Below, piece by piece: positions 6,715-15,600 of a stretch of DNA of 15,952 bases. The stretch spans positions 1 to 15,952 of the forward strand of contig JAJFUG010000161.1 in NCBI GenBank assembly GCA_021372515.1, in the 5' to 3' direction. Made by a program: the position numbers and the translations under genes. The stretch is from a bacterium (lineage in GTDB: Bacteria > Gemmatimonadota > Glassbacteria > GWA2-58-10). The notes under the pieces were generated by a model. It was not told the origin of the DNA, did not search any database, and saw nothing but the letters and a program-made list of their open reading frames with translations. Every line of letters starts with the position of its first letter. Position 1 is the stretch's first letter.

Positions 6715-8007
6715 ATGAAAAAAGCTCTCAGCACCTTGGCCTGCCTGTGGCTCGGCCTGGCGCCGCTCGCCGCGCAAGCCCAGGAATACACCCCCAGCCC
6801 CGAGAACATGGCCGCGCGCCAGTGGTTCCAGGACGCCAAGTTCGGGATGTTCATCCACTGGGGGGTCTACAGCGTGCTCGGACGGGGCGAATGGGTGATG
6901 CACAACGAGGATATCCCGGTCTCCGAGTACGAGAAACTCCCGCCTCAGTTCAACCCGGTGAAATATGACCCGGACCAGTGGTGCCGTGTCGCCGCCGCGG
7001 CCGGGGTGCGCTACATCACGATCACCAGCAAGCACCATGACGGGTTCGCGATGTGGGACAGCAAGATAAGCGACTACGACATCGTGGAGCGCACGCCATA
7101 TAAGAAGGACGTGCTCAAGATGCTGGCCGAGGCCTGCCAGCGCCACGGGATAAAGCTCTTTTTCTACCACTCCCAGCTCGACTGGCACAACCCCGACTAC
7201 TGGCCGCGCGGCTCCAGCTACGCCCACGGCCGCCCCGAAAGCGGCGACTGGAACAGGTACCTGGACTACATGGACACCCAGCTCAGCGAGCTTCTCACCG
7301 GCTACGGGACTATCGGCGGAATCTGGTTCGACGGGATGTGGGAGAAGCCGGACGCCGACTGGAGGCTGGCGCGCACCTACGCCCTGATCCACAGGCTCCA
7401 GCCCGCCGCCATGGTGGGCAGCAACCATCACGTGACCCCGTTTCCGGGCGAGGATTTCCAGATGTTCGAGAAAGGCCTGCCCGGCGCCGACCCGTACAAC
7501 AAGGGTTCGGGCATCTCGGTCCTGCCGCTCGAGACCTGCGCCACAATCGGCGAGTCCTGGGGTTACGACAGCCGGGAGAAACATTTCCAGAGCGTGCGGG
7601 AACTGGTGCATTACCTGGTCAAGGCGGCCGGTAACAACGCCAATTTCCTGCTCAACGTGGGGCCGCGGCCGGATGGCACGATCCAGCCCGAGCAGGTGGA
7701 GCGCCTGGAGGGCATGGGCAAGTGGCTGGGCAAATACGGCGAGTCGGTTTACGGCACGCGCGGAGGGCCCTGGGGCCCCGCCAGCTGGGGCGTGAGCACG
7801 CAGAAAGCCGGCAAGGTCTACGTGCACCTTCTGGAGCCGGACGCCGTGGTGAGCCTGCCGCCGCTGGACGGCAAGCCCTTGCGCGCGGCGCGGCTGCTGA
7901 CCGACAGCCAGCCGGTAAAATTCGAGAACGGCAGCCTGGGCCTGGTGCTCTCCGTGCCAGCGGAAAGACGGGACTCCATCGACACCGTGGTGGAGCTGGA
8001 GTTTTAA
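6715..8007 (+). CDS. Secreted alpha-L-fucosidase, glycoside hydrolase family 29
   Basis: 430 residues. A signal peptide covers 1-22 ('MKKALSTLACLWLGLAPLAA', cleavage after AQA). It is a retaining exo-enzyme expected to release terminal L-fucose from glycans in the periplasm or outside the cell. GH29 hallmarks are 'KFGMFIHWGVYS' (42-53), 'ITSKHHDGFAMWDS' (103-116), 'GGIWFDGMWE' (201-210, nucleophile D206) and 'NFLLNVGPRPDG' (310-321). The acid/base glutamate is not fixed in this family and I cannot assign it; E246, E252 and E273 ('LETCATIGESWGY') are candidates. A short C-terminal segment after about 345 looks like the usual beta-sandwich, with no extra carbohydrate-binding module. GGAGG at 6706-6710 sits four bases before the ATG. 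It follows the VOC gene by 25 bp. No sugar transporter or other glycosidase is in the window. Confidence 0.94.
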   Translation: MKKALSTLACLWLGLAPLAAQAQEYTPSPENMAARQWFQDAKFGMFIHWGVYSVLGRGEWVMHNEDIPVSEYEKLPPQFNPVKYDPDQWCRVAAAAGVRYITITSKHHDGFAMWDSKISDYDIVERTPYKKDVLKMLAEACQRHGIKLFFYHSQLDWHNPDYWPRGSSYAHGRPESGDWNRYLDYMDTQLSELLTGYGTIGGIWFDGMWEKPDADWRLARTYALIHRLQPAAMVGSNHHVTPFPGEDFQMFEKGLPGADPYNKGSGISVLPLETCATIGESWGYDSREKHFQSVRELVHYLVKAAGNNANFLLNVGPRPDGTIQPEQVERLEGMGKWLGKYGESVYGTRGGPWGPASWGVSTQKAGKVYVHLLEPDAVVSLPPLDGKPLRAARLLTDSQPVKFENGSLGLVLSVPAERRDSIDTVVELEF

Positions 8008-8018
8008 CGATATGGACC

Positions 8019-8047
8019 GCAGGGGAGGGTTTTAAACCCTCCCCTGC
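8019..8047. repeat. Palindromic intergenic repeat, type A copy 1
   Basis: GCAGGGGAGGGTTT (8019-8032) and AAACCCTCCCCTGC (8034-8047) form a perfect 14-bp hairpin centred on 8033. The core matches the element at 12562-12586 except for one base pair (A-T here, C-G there), which is changed on both arms. It begins 11 bp after the fucosidase stop, but no T-run follows on either strand, so its use as a terminator is uncertain. Confidence 0.75.
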
Positions 8048-8073
8048 ATTCAAGATGCATTCGTTTGTCGTAG

Positions 8074-8093
8074 GGGCACGGTGCACCGTGCCC
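8074..8093. repeat. Palindromic intergenic repeat, type B
   Basis: GGGCACGGTG and CACCGTGCCC form a perfect 20-bp palindrome, preceded by GTAG. Elements of the form 'GTAGGGGCACGG...CCGTGCCC' recur between genes in many uncultured bacterial genomes (from memory, not checked). It lies 26 bp from the type A copy and 19 bp from the dnaK terminator, so three hairpins are packed in about 125 bp. Confidence 0.65.
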
Positions 8094-8112
8094 AATAAAT
8101 TATAAAAACGCA

Positions 8113-8144
8113 AAGCCCCGCCCGGAGCGCTCCGGGCGGGGCTT
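8113..8144 (-). terminator. Intrinsic terminator of dnaK
   Basis: AAGCCCCGCCCGGAGC (8113-8128) is fully complementary to 8129-8144, giving a very stable 16-bp hairpin. On the minus strand it is followed by TTTGCGTTTTTATAATTT, the expected T-rich tail, and it starts 36 bp after the dnaK stop. On the plus strand the downstream sequence is not T-rich, so it serves dnaK best. Confidence 0.85.
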
Positions 8145-8180
8145 GTCTATCCAATCCGCACTTCTGAACTCGAATCAATC

Positions 8181-10115
8181 TTACTTCTTCTTGTCCTTGT
8201 CCTCGTCCACCACCTCGAAATCGGCATCCACCACACCCTCTTTGCCACCACCGCTGGAGGAGGCCTGCTGCTGCGCGCCAGGGTCCGCACCGTCGCCGCC
8301 AGCGGCCCCGGCCGCCTGCTGCGCCTGGTACATCTGCTGGGCGGCCTGGTTCCAGATACCGGTCAGGCCCTCGTGCGCGGCCTTGATCTCCTCGATGTCC
8401 GTGCCCTTGAGCGCGCTGCGCACTTTCTCCACCGCGGCCTCCAGGCTGGAGCGGGTGGCGCTGTCCAGCTTGTCACCCATCTCCTTGAGGTTCTTCTCGC
8501 TCTCGAACGCCATCTGGTCGGCGCGGTTGCGGATTTCCACCTCCTCGCGCTTCTTCTTGTCCTCGGCCTCGTGGCTCTGGGCGTCCTTGACCATCTTGTC
8601 GATATCCTGGTCGCTCAGGCCGCTGGTGGCCTCGATGCGGATTTTCTGCTCCTTGCCGGTGGCGCGGTCCTTGGCCCCCACGTGCAGGATACCGTTGGCG
8701 TCGATGTCGAACGAGACCTCGACCTGCGGGATGCCGCGCGGCGCGGGCGGTATGCCGGTGAGCTGGAACCGTCCGATGGTGCGGTTGTCGTGCGCCATCT
8801 GGCGCTCGCCCTGCAGCACGTGGATTTCCACGGTGGTCTGGTTGTTCTCGGCCGTGGAGAACACCTCGGTTTTCTTGGTCGGGATCGTGGTGTTGCGCTC
8901 GATGAGCCGGGTGAACACGCCGCCCAGGGTCTCGATGCCCAGCGACAGCGGGGTGACATCCAGCAGCAGCACGTCCTTCACATCTCCGGCCAGCACGCCG
9001 CCCTGGATCGCCGCGCCCACAGCCACCACCTCATCCGGGTTCACTCCGCGGTGCGGCTCGCGGCCGAAGAAAGTCTTAACCACTTCCTGCACCTTGGGGA
9101 TACGGGTCGAGCCGCCGACCAGGATCACCTCATCTATCGCACTCGCCTCCAGGCCGGCATCCTTGAGCGCCTTGCGGCAGGGCTCCACCGTGCGCTGGAT
9201 CAGGTCATCCACCAGCTGCTCGAACTTGGCCCGGCTGAGGCTCACGTTCAGGTGCTTGGGGCCCGAGGCGTCCGCCGTGATGAACGGCAGGTTGATATCG
9301 GTCTGCATGGTGCTCGACAGCTCGCACTTGGCCTTTTCGGCCGCCTCTTTCAGGCGCTGCAGGGCCATCGGGTCACGGCTCAGGTCGATCCCGTTGTCTT
9401 TCTTGAACTCCTCGACCAGCCAGTCGATCACCCGCTGGTCGAAATCATCGCCGCCCAGGTGGGTGTCGCCGTTGGTGGACTTGACCTCGAACACGCCCTC
9501 GCCCAGGTCGAGCACCGAAATGTCGAACGTGCCGCCGCCCAGGTCGTAGACCGCGATGGTCTCGTCCTTTTTCTTGTCCAGGCCATAGGCCAGGCTGGCC
9601 GCGGTCGGCTCGTTGATTATGCGCAGCACTTCCAGCCCCGCGATCCGGCCGGCGTCCTTGGTGGCCTGTCGCTGGCTGTCGTTGAAATAGGCCGGCACTG
9701 TGATCACGGCCTTGTCGACCTTGGTCCCGAGGTAATCCTCGGCGGTCTGCTTCATTTTCTGCAGGATCATGGCGCTGATCTCGGGCGGGGTGTAGTCCTT
9801 GCCCTGGATCTTCACCGTGGCCATGTCGCCGCTGCCGCCGAACACCTCGTAGGGGACTTTCTTCTTTTCCTCGGTTATCTCGTTCATCCGGCGTCCCATG
9901 AACCGTTTGATCGAGAACACGGTGTTGCGCGGATTGGTTACGGCCTGGCGCTTGGCCACCTGGCCCACCAGCCGCTCGCTGTCCTTGGTGAACGCCACCA
10001 CCGAGGGGGTGGTGCGGCTGCCCTCGGCGTTGGGGATGACCACCGGGTCGCCGCCCTCCATCACCGCCACGCAGGAATTGGTGGTGCCCAGATCGATTCC
10101 TATGACCTTTCCCAT
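8181..10115 (-). CDS. dnaK: Molecular chaperone DnaK (Hsp70)
   Basis: 644 residues from the ATG at 10115. The frame stays open upstream to 10208, but the conserved start '[15 protein letters not shown]' and AGGGAGAG six bases before the ATG fix the real start. DnaK binds exposed hydrophobic peptides under ATP control in the cytoplasm. The ATPase domain spans about 1-380, with phosphate loop 1 (D8-L-G-T-T-N13), K70, '[11 protein letters not shown]' (168-178), D191-L-G-G-G-T196 and '[10 protein letters not shown]'. It includes the Gram-negative-type insert around 80-100. The linker '[13 protein letters not shown]' leads to the substrate domain and an alpha-helical lid. The Gln/Ala/Gly-rich tail ends in '[15 protein letters not shown]'. 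No grpE, dnaJ or hrcA lies in the window, so this dnaK stands alone. I found no CIRCE element upstream. A strong terminator follows. Confidence 0.98.
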   Translation of the reverse strand: MGKVIGIDLGTTNSCVAVMEGGDPVVIPNAEGSRTTPSVVAFTKDSERLVGQVAKRQAVTNPRNTVFSIKRFMGRRMNEITEEKKKVPYEVFGGSGDMATVKIQGKDYTPPEISAMILQKMKQTAEDYLGTKVDKAVITVPAYFNDSQRQATKDAGRIAGLEVLRIINEPTAASLAYGLDKKKDETIAVYDLGGGTFDISVLDLGEGVFEVKSTNGDTHLGGDDFDQRVIDWLVEEFKKDNGIDLSRDPMALQRLKEAAEKAKCELSSTMQTDINLPFITADASGPKHLNVSLSRAKFEQLVDDLIQRTVEPCRKALKDAGLEASAIDEVILVGGSTRIPKVQEVVKTFFGREPHRGVNPDEVVAVGAAIQGGVLAGDVKDVLLLDVTPLSLGIETLGGVFTRLIERNTTIPTKKTEVFSTAENNQTTVEIHVLQGERQMAHDNRTIGRFQLTGIPPAPRGIPQVEVSFDIDANGILHVGAKDRATGKEQKIRIEATSGLSDQDIDKMVKDAQSHEAEDKKKREEVEIRNRADQMAFESEKNLKEMGDKLDSATRSSLEAAVEKVRSALKGTDIEEIKAAHEGLTGIWNQAAQQMYQAQQAAGAAGGDGADPGAQQQASSSGGGKEGVVDADFEVVDEDKDKKK

Positions 10116-10176
10116 TCTGTACTCTCCCTTTTCTAAGCGTGCTCTACCGTTCAGACAGAATTGTTTTCGGATGATT

Positions 10177-10185
10177 AATATATCA
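10177..10185 (-). promoter_or_regulatory. Putative extended -10 promoter element of dnaK
   Basis: On the minus strand TGATATATT matches an extended -10 (TGN-TATATT) in the AT-rich patch upstream of dnaK, and would give a leader of about 55 bases. No good -35 lies 17 bases further up. A TTGCCT nearby is badly spaced. A heat-shock sigma factor with other consensus elements could be used instead. Confidence 0.3.
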
Positions 10186-10410
10186 CTGTGAAGGAAGGCA
10201 ATTCGCATGCCACCGGCGGGCCGGGGTAGACGGCCTTTCAGCCTGAGACGCTCACGGAACCGAATAGACTGTATTAAAAGAAGTTACGCCATCCTCTCCT
10301 GTGGCGGACCACTCCGGGGACCAGGCCGCCGTTTGTCTGTGCCCGGGTCGGCCTGTCAATTAAGCCGTTCTGGCACATACATGCCGTCATTTTGGCAGCA
10401 TAGGTTTTAT

Positions 10411-10439
10411 TTGACACTTCTTCGCAGAGTCGGTAAATT
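10411..10439 (+). promoter_or_regulatory. Sigma70 promoter of the flippase-like gene and probably ispE
   Basis: A consensus TTGACA (10411-10416) is followed after 17 bases by TAAATT (10434-10439). The start would fall near 10446, 36 bases before the ATG at 10482. The 366-bp gap between dnaK and this gene (10116-10481) holds this promoter, the dnaK promoter region and no supportable coding sequence. Confidence 0.65.
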
Positions 10440-10481
10440 GAGCCATTCCGACAAACTCAAACCCGGAGAAAGCCGCCAGAG

Positions 10482-11543
10482 ATGAAGAATTTCCTGAAAA
10501 TCGCCCTGGCTCTCGCTATCAGCCTCACCTGTCTCTGGTTCGCTTTCCGCAACGTGGATTACAACCAGGCCATGCAGATATTCAGTCACGGCCGGGTGCG
10601 GATCATCCCCCTGTCGGTGTTCACTTGCCTCTGCCTGGCCGTGATGTGGGTGCGTTCCTGGCGCTGGACCTACCTGTTCCGGCCCGAGCACAAAGCCACG
10701 GTGGGCGGCCTGACAGTGGCCAACCTGATCGGTTTCATGACCAACAACATCCTCCCCTTAAGGATCGGCGAGATGGTGCGGGCCTGGATGGCGCGGCGCA
10801 AGAGCCGCGCCCCGCTCAGCTACGTGATCGGCAGCCTGGTGGTGGAACGCCTGTTCGACACCCTGTGCATGCTGCTCTGCCTGATCGTGCCGCTGCTGTT
10901 TATCCCCGGGCTGCCGGGAGTGATGCGCAAGATCGGCCTGGGTATGACCGCGGCCTTTTTCGGCGCCCTGGGCATCATGCTCCTGCTACGGTTCAAGCCA
11001 CACCTGGCCCAGACAGTCATCGCCGTTCCGGCGCGACGGTTCATGTCCGCCCAGGCTTTCGCCAAGCTCGACCACCTTCTGCACACATTCACCGACGGCC
11101 TCCGGATGCTCAAAGACGGCGGGGCGATGCTCAAGGTCGCGACCCTGAGCGTGTTCCACTGGGGCCTGGTGGTTTTCAGCTACTACATGGCTTTCCAGGG
11201 CTTCTCGTTCGACAGCCTGCCTTGGACCGCGCCGTTTCTGACCCTCGGGCTGGTCGGCCTGGGGGTGGCCCTGCCCTCGGCCCCGGCCTTTATCGGTCCA
11301 CTCCACACGGCGATAATCTATTCCCTGAGTGATATTTACGGCGTGCCCAAGAGCGAGGCCATCGGGTTCGCGGTTGTAATGCACCTTCTGATGATGCTGC
11401 CGTTGACCGCGGTGGGCCTGGCCCTGATGTCGCGCGAGGGCCTCTCCCTCAGCCAGATCCGTCAGAGCGCAGAGCAGACCGCCGAAACCTCAGCCGAGCC
11501 GACCGAAACCGGACCCCTGCCGGCGGCAGACGCCTCCGAATGA
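10482..11543 (+). CDS. Polytopic membrane protein, lysylphosphatidylglycerol synthase TM/flippase-like (UPF0104) family
   Basis: 353 residues, with about eight hydrophobic segments between residues 4 and 318 and a hydrophilic acidic tail (319-353). Family signatures are 'TNNILPLRIGEMVRAWMARR' (87-106), 'VVERLFDTL' (120-128) and 'LGVALPSAPAFIGPLHTA' (260-277). The family includes the membrane part of MprF and the AglD-like proteins, thought to move or modify lipid-linked substrates. There is no aminoacyl-transferase domain here, so PG lysylation is not supported. Its substrate is unknown; a lipid, lipid-linked sugar or hopanoid-type partner are possibilities. GGAG at 10465-10468 is 13 bases from the ATG, longer than usual. 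ispE follows 43 bp downstream on the same strand, so both probably share the promoter at 10411. Confidence 0.85.
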   Translation: MKNFLKIALALAISLTCLWFAFRNVDYNQAMQIFSHGRVRIIPLSVFTCLCLAVMWVRSWRWTYLFRPEHKATVGGLTVANLIGFMTNNILPLRIGEMVRAWMARRKSRAPLSYVIGSLVVERLFDTLCMLLCLIVPLLFIPGLPGVMRKIGLGMTAAFFGALGIMLLLRFKPHLAQTVIAVPARRFMSAQAFAKLDHLLHTFTDGLRMLKDGGAMLKVATLSVFHWGLVVFSYYMAFQGFSFDSLPWTAPFLTLGLVGLGVALPSAPAFIGPLHTAIIYSLSDIYGVPKSEAIGFAVVMHLLMMLPLTAVGLALMSREGLSLSQIRQSAEQTAETSAEPTETGPLPAADASE

Positions 11544-11558
11544 CCTGTCCGTCCAAGT

Positions 11559-11578
11559 TCGGCCGCCAGGGCGGCCGA
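11559..11578 (+). other. Hairpin abutting the ispE ribosome binding site
   Basis: TCGGCCGCC (11559-11567) and GGCGGCCGA (11570-11578) form a GC-rich hairpin whose 3' edge shares one base with the AGGAG at 11578-11582. It could affect ispE translation or mRNA stability. No T-run follows, so it is not a terminator. Confidence 0.4.
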
Positions 11579-11586
11579 GGAGAACG

Positions 11587-12501
11587 ATGATGTCCAATTC
11601 AGACCAGCAGGAACTGACGCTCAGAGTCTTCGCCAAGATCAACCTGTCGTTGCGCATCCTCGGCCGGATCGAGGGCGGATATCATTCCATTGAGACCATT
11701 TTCCAGAACATCTCGCTCTGCGACCGCCTGAGTATCCGCCCGGTCGAGGGCGAGGTCCGGGTCACCTGCAGCGACCCCTCCATCCCGGAAGGCCCCGAGA
11801 ACCTGGCCTACCGGGCGGCCTCGGTCTGCCTGGAGATGCTGGGGGTAAGGGATCGGGGGGTGGAGATTCACATCGGGAAAGGCATTCCGGCCGGGGCCGG
11901 TCTGGGCGGGGGCAGCGCGGACGCGGCCGGGACGATCCTGGCCTGCGAGCGCCTGTTCGGCGACCTGCCGGGCGGCGATTCCACCCGCTATGCGCTGGCC
12001 GCCTCGCTGGGTGCGGATGTGCCGTTCCTGCTGTCGGGCGGGCGCGCCCTGGCCTGGGGGATCGGCGAGCGGATGCTGCACTTGCCGGTGAGCGGCGCCA
12101 CCCCTGTGCTGCTGGCCATGCCGGGGTTCTCGATCTCGACCTCCTGGGCCTACCGGGCGCTGGATATCAGCCAGGCCGAGGGCCATTCGACCGAGATCAT
12201 GGACGTGAACGGGGGACCGCTGGACTGGATGGAGCTGACTGGCCCGCACGGACCGGTGGGGAGCCTGGTGAACGATTTCGAGCCGGTGGTGTTTGCGCAC
12301 CATCCCGAGTTGCGCGAGCTGAAACACAGTCTGTTCGAGGCCGGGGCGCGCGTGGCCCTGCTCTCGGGCAGCGGCAGCGGTATCTACGGGCTGTTCGATG
12401 ACGAGGCGACCCGCGACCGGGCGATAGAGGCGCTGGCCGACATCGAGGACCTCACGCTCAGCCCGGCGGCCTTTGTCGACAAAGCCTGCATCTTCGACTG
12501 A
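11587..12501 (+). CDS. ispE: 4-diphosphocytidyl-2-C-methyl-D-erythritol kinase IspE
   Basis: 304 residues, a GHMP-family kinase of the MEP (non-mevalonate) pathway. It phosphorylates CDP-methylerythritol with ATP in the cytoplasm on the way to IPP and DMAPP. Diagnostic motifs are 'FAKINLSLRILGRIEGGYHS' (15-34, K17), the ATP-binding glycine loop P101-AGAGLGGGSADA, 'LGADVPFLLSGG' (141-152, catalytic D144) and 'LLSGSGSGIYGLF' (258-270). Two adjacent ATGs exist, 11587 and 11590. AGGAG at 11578-11582 is four bases from the first and seven from the second, so the second may be the true start. The gene follows the flippase-like gene by 43 bp and is convergent with the long repeat-protein gene. Isoprenoid supply does not by itself explain the pairing with the membrane protein. 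Confidence 0.97.
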   Translation: MMSNSDQQELTLRVFAKINLSLRILGRIEGGYHSIETIFQNISLCDRLSIRPVEGEVRVTCSDPSIPEGPENLAYRAASVCLEMLGVRDRGVEIHIGKGIPAGAGLGGGSADAAGTILACERLFGDLPGGDSTRYALAASLGADVPFLLSGGRALAWGIGERMLHLPVSGATPVLLAMPGFSISTSWAYRALDISQAEGHSTEIMDVNGGPLDWMELTGPHGPVGSLVNDFEPVVFAHHPELRELKHSLFEAGARVALLSGSGSGIYGLFDDEATRDRAIEALADIEDLTLSPAAFVDKACIFD

Positions 12502-12561
12502 ACCCACCACAGCACGCGGCAACGAACTGCCCACTGACATAACCCTGAGGTATAAAAAAGA

Positions 12562-12586
12562 AGGGGCGGGTTTAAAACCCGCCCCT
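12562..12586 (-). terminator. Terminator of the long repeat-protein gene, built from type A palindromic repeat copy 2
   Basis: AGGGGCGGGTTT (12562-12573) and AAACCCGCCCCT (12575-12586) form a perfect 12-bp hairpin centred on 12574. On the minus strand it is followed by TCTTTTTTATA, so it should terminate the gene ending at 12651. The core is the same element as at 8019-8047, in opposite orientation, with one compensated base pair. On the plus strand no T-run follows, so termination of ispE here is doubtful. Confidence 0.75.
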
Positions 12587-12650
12587 ACGCTGTATTTGGA
12601 AGGTTTCACCCCGCAGCAGGGCCGCGAGGAATTTTTCGAATCAACCGCTC

Positions 12651-15600
12651 TCAGGGCTGCGCCGCGCCTGACAGGGCGCGCAGACGTTCCCTGGCGCTGC
12701 GGACCCAGTCGCTGCGGTCGGTGGCCAGGGTTTCGAGCTGACGGTAGGTGGCGACCGCCGCCTCGCGCTGGCCCAGGCCCTCCTGGATCAATCCTTTCTG
12801 GTACATGGCTTTCAGCACGATCTCGGTGCGCTCCGGATAGGCCTCTCCCAGGCCGTCCATCGCCTCCAGCGCCGCAGCGTCCTGCTTGTCGCTGCGATAG
12901 AGCGAGACCAGCAGGAAACGCGCCTCGGCCACGGTCTCGGGGCTGCCACTCCAGAGGGCCGAGAGCATCTCACGCGCCGCCGCCTTGCGTCCGGCCTTGA
13001 GCTCCGCCCCGGCCCAGTCCAGAACCGCCTGCCCGCTCTCGGACGAGGGAGGAAGCGCCGCCCAGCGCGCGGCGAACTGGCTCTGCGCTGCGGTCCAGTC
13101 GCCGGCCCCGCCCAGGATCTGTCCCCGCATGCCGGCCAGTTGCGTCTCGCTGGCCGACTCGGGCGGCAGAGAGGCCAACAGGCCACGGGCCTTGTCCACC
13201 TGCCCGGCCGAAACGTACAGCTCGATCATCCTCCGCTTGGCCTCCACGGCCCAGGGGCTCCAGTTGAAATCCCGCGCCAGCCGCTCCAAGGCGGCCGAAT
13301 AGGCGGAGGTATTGCCCTGCGCGCGGGCCAGACATGCGCTCACCCAGACTGCCCGGTCCTCGGGCCAGACATCCCCGAACAGCATGCGCAGGTCATCGTT
13401 CAGTGAGGCGGCCTGGTCGGTCAGGCCCGCTGTCAGCAGGTACTCGATCTCATCCAGCATCATCTCGGCCAGCCCGCCCCGGCTCTCCGGAAAATTACGC
13501 CTGAAATCGTTCCGCGTCTCGGAGACCTTGTCCGGCTTGTTCTGGGCCATGTAGGCCTGCATGATCCCACGGCTGGCCAGCAGCGCCGGGTCGACCTTGT
13601 AGAACGGGTTCCAGGCCGCCTTGCGGTAGCGCTCCAGCTCCTTGCGCACCTTTTCCGGGTCCGTGCCCTGACTCAACGACCAGATCAGCCAGCGTACCCG
13701 CGCCAGGGCGTAGTAATCGCCCTGCTCCGGCAACTGGGCCAGGTACTGCAGGGCCTGGCGGCTGTCGCCGGCTTCCAGGAACAGGTCCACCGCGGCCACG
13801 CAGCCGGCCTGGCGTTCCTCGGGCGAGGCGGACGCCCCCATGTACCGGACCAGCAGGGCGCAGGCGGACGCGTATTCCCCCATTCCGGCCAGGGCGCGGA
13901 TCCGGTAGCAGTCGAAACGCATGCGGTCCTCGCGCGGAAGGCTGTCCCGCTCCATCCGGCCGAACAATACCGCGGCCAGCGCGTTGCGCCCGGTATGGTA
14001 GGCCGCCTCGGCCAGGACAGCCCGGCTCTGCGGGCTGTCGGCGGCGTAGGGGTGGCGGTCCGCCCAGGCGCGCGCCGCGGCGTAGGCCACCGAGAAACGC
14101 TCCTGCTCCAGGTGGATCGAAGCCAGGCGCAGGCCGGCCAGGGCGGACCAGCGGCTGCCGGAGGCGCGGTCGGTCAGGGCGCCGTAGAGATGGGCCGCGC
14201 TATCCAGGGCGCCGGCGAACCCGGCGCTCTCCAGGGCGCGGGCCAGGTCCAGGCAGGCACGCCCGGCCTGTTCGGCGCTGCCGCCAGCGGCAAGGGCCTG
14301 CGCCAGGAACGCCCGCGCCGAATCGGAGCGGGCCATGGAAAGGTTGGTCATCTCACCGCCCGAGGCGGCCAGGCAGCTTTCGCCCAGCCAGATCAGCAGC
14401 GCGGTGCGCGGGGCGCCGGGTTTCAGGCGGCCCAGCTCGCCACGCAGGAAAGCCTCGGCGGCGCGGACTTCGGAGGCGCCAAAAGTTGCGGCGTAGGAGC
14501 GGTAGATATTGAGATACAACTCCACCGCCGTCTCCCGGCCCGGGAAATCGGCGTTCTCGGTCAAAAGGCGTCCCAGCTCGCGCCAGGCCTGTGTCATCTT
14601 CTCGGCCGCGTTGCCCTCGCCGCGCGCCCGCGCACGCAGAGCAGCCAGGTAGAGGTACTCGGCCAGGCGCGCCCGGTCGGAGGGCGAAAGCGAACCGGCC
14701 GCGCGCAGGATCGAGGCTGCCCGGTCGTAGTCGCCCAGACGGCGTCCGGCGATCTCGGCCAGGCGCTGCGGCTGAACGTTGCCCTTGCCCGACTCGAACA
14801 GGTCCAGCAGCTCGCCGGCCGCCAGCGCCGGGTCGGTCAGATCGAAACGGGCCAACTCCTCCAGGCGCTGCGAGGCGCCCTCCCAGTAGCGGCTGGCCGG
14901 GTAACTGTCGCACAGGCGCCGCAGCAGGTCGCGCTCCCGGGTAAAATCCCCCCGGCCTCGGCAGATCGCGGCATAGACCGTCAGCAGGCTGTCGGCCACG
15001 TTCAGCGGGTCGGCCCCGGGGAGAAGGCAGTCGCGCAACTGGGCCTCGGCGCGCAGGGTGTCGCCCAGGGACAGGTAGAGGGCGCAGGCGGCCAGACCGA
15101 TCCGGGCCGTGAGCAGGCTGTCGGTTGTCCCGCGCTGAAGGTCATCGAGGGCGCCCAGCGCTGCGCGCCTGTCCCCAGCGGCTGCGCCGGCCACGGCGCC
15201 GATCAGACGGGCCTCGGCCCACTGCGGCGTGGCTGAGAAACGCCGCCCGAAAAGCTCCACCGCCTGGGTCAGGCTGTTCCAGCCGGAGCCGGAGCTTACG
15301 GCCACGGCCTGCATCCGTCCCAGCAGGGCCAGGGCCGCCGCGGGATCGTTCATCAGACGCAGACGTTCCAGGGCGTGGCCCAGGAACTGGCTGTCCCGTC
15401 CCCGCCGACGGTCAAGCTCCAGCAGCAGGGCCAGCACGCTGTCTCGGCTCACACCCTCGCCCTCCAGCGTGGAGCCACCGGAAACCAGGGAGGCCAGCAG
15501 CGTGTCGGCCCCGCTCAGGTCGCCCCGGCTCAGGCAGGCCTGTCCCAGCAGGAACCGCATCCTGGGCGAGCGCAGCACCTGCTCGCCGGAGCCGCGGCGC

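Noticed and set aside
7652-8113. Minus-strand 153-codon frame across the fucosidase end and the palindromes
   Set aside because: Its 'GEGLKPSPAVH' segment is the translation of the type A repeat and the rest is antisense to the fucosidase gene.
8143-10136. Long plus-strand open frames opposite dnaK (468 and 587 codons)
   Set aside because: They lie fully antisense to an unmistakable dnaK, translate to low-complexity Ser/Arg- or His/Gly/Leu-rich strings and have no start signals. High GC makes such shadows common.
10116-10208. 31-residue N-terminal extension of DnaK
   Set aside because: It is open in frame, but the conserved DnaK start and a well-placed AGGAG-type site fix the ATG at 10115. 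The extension covers the promoter region.
10116-10260. CIRCE-type heat-shock operator upstream of dnaK
   Set aside because: No TTAGCACTC-N9-GAGTGCTAA or near match is present on either strand.
12473-13000. Plus-strand 175-codon frame starting in the end of ispE
   Set aside because: It reads through the repeat ('GAGLKPAPT' string) and then antisense to the TPR-like gene, so it is not a gene.
13995-15236. 413-codon plus-strand frame inside the repeat-protein gene
   Set aside because: Antisense Gly/Gln/Ala-rich shadow of the TPR-like gene, without recognisable domains or a ribosome binding site.
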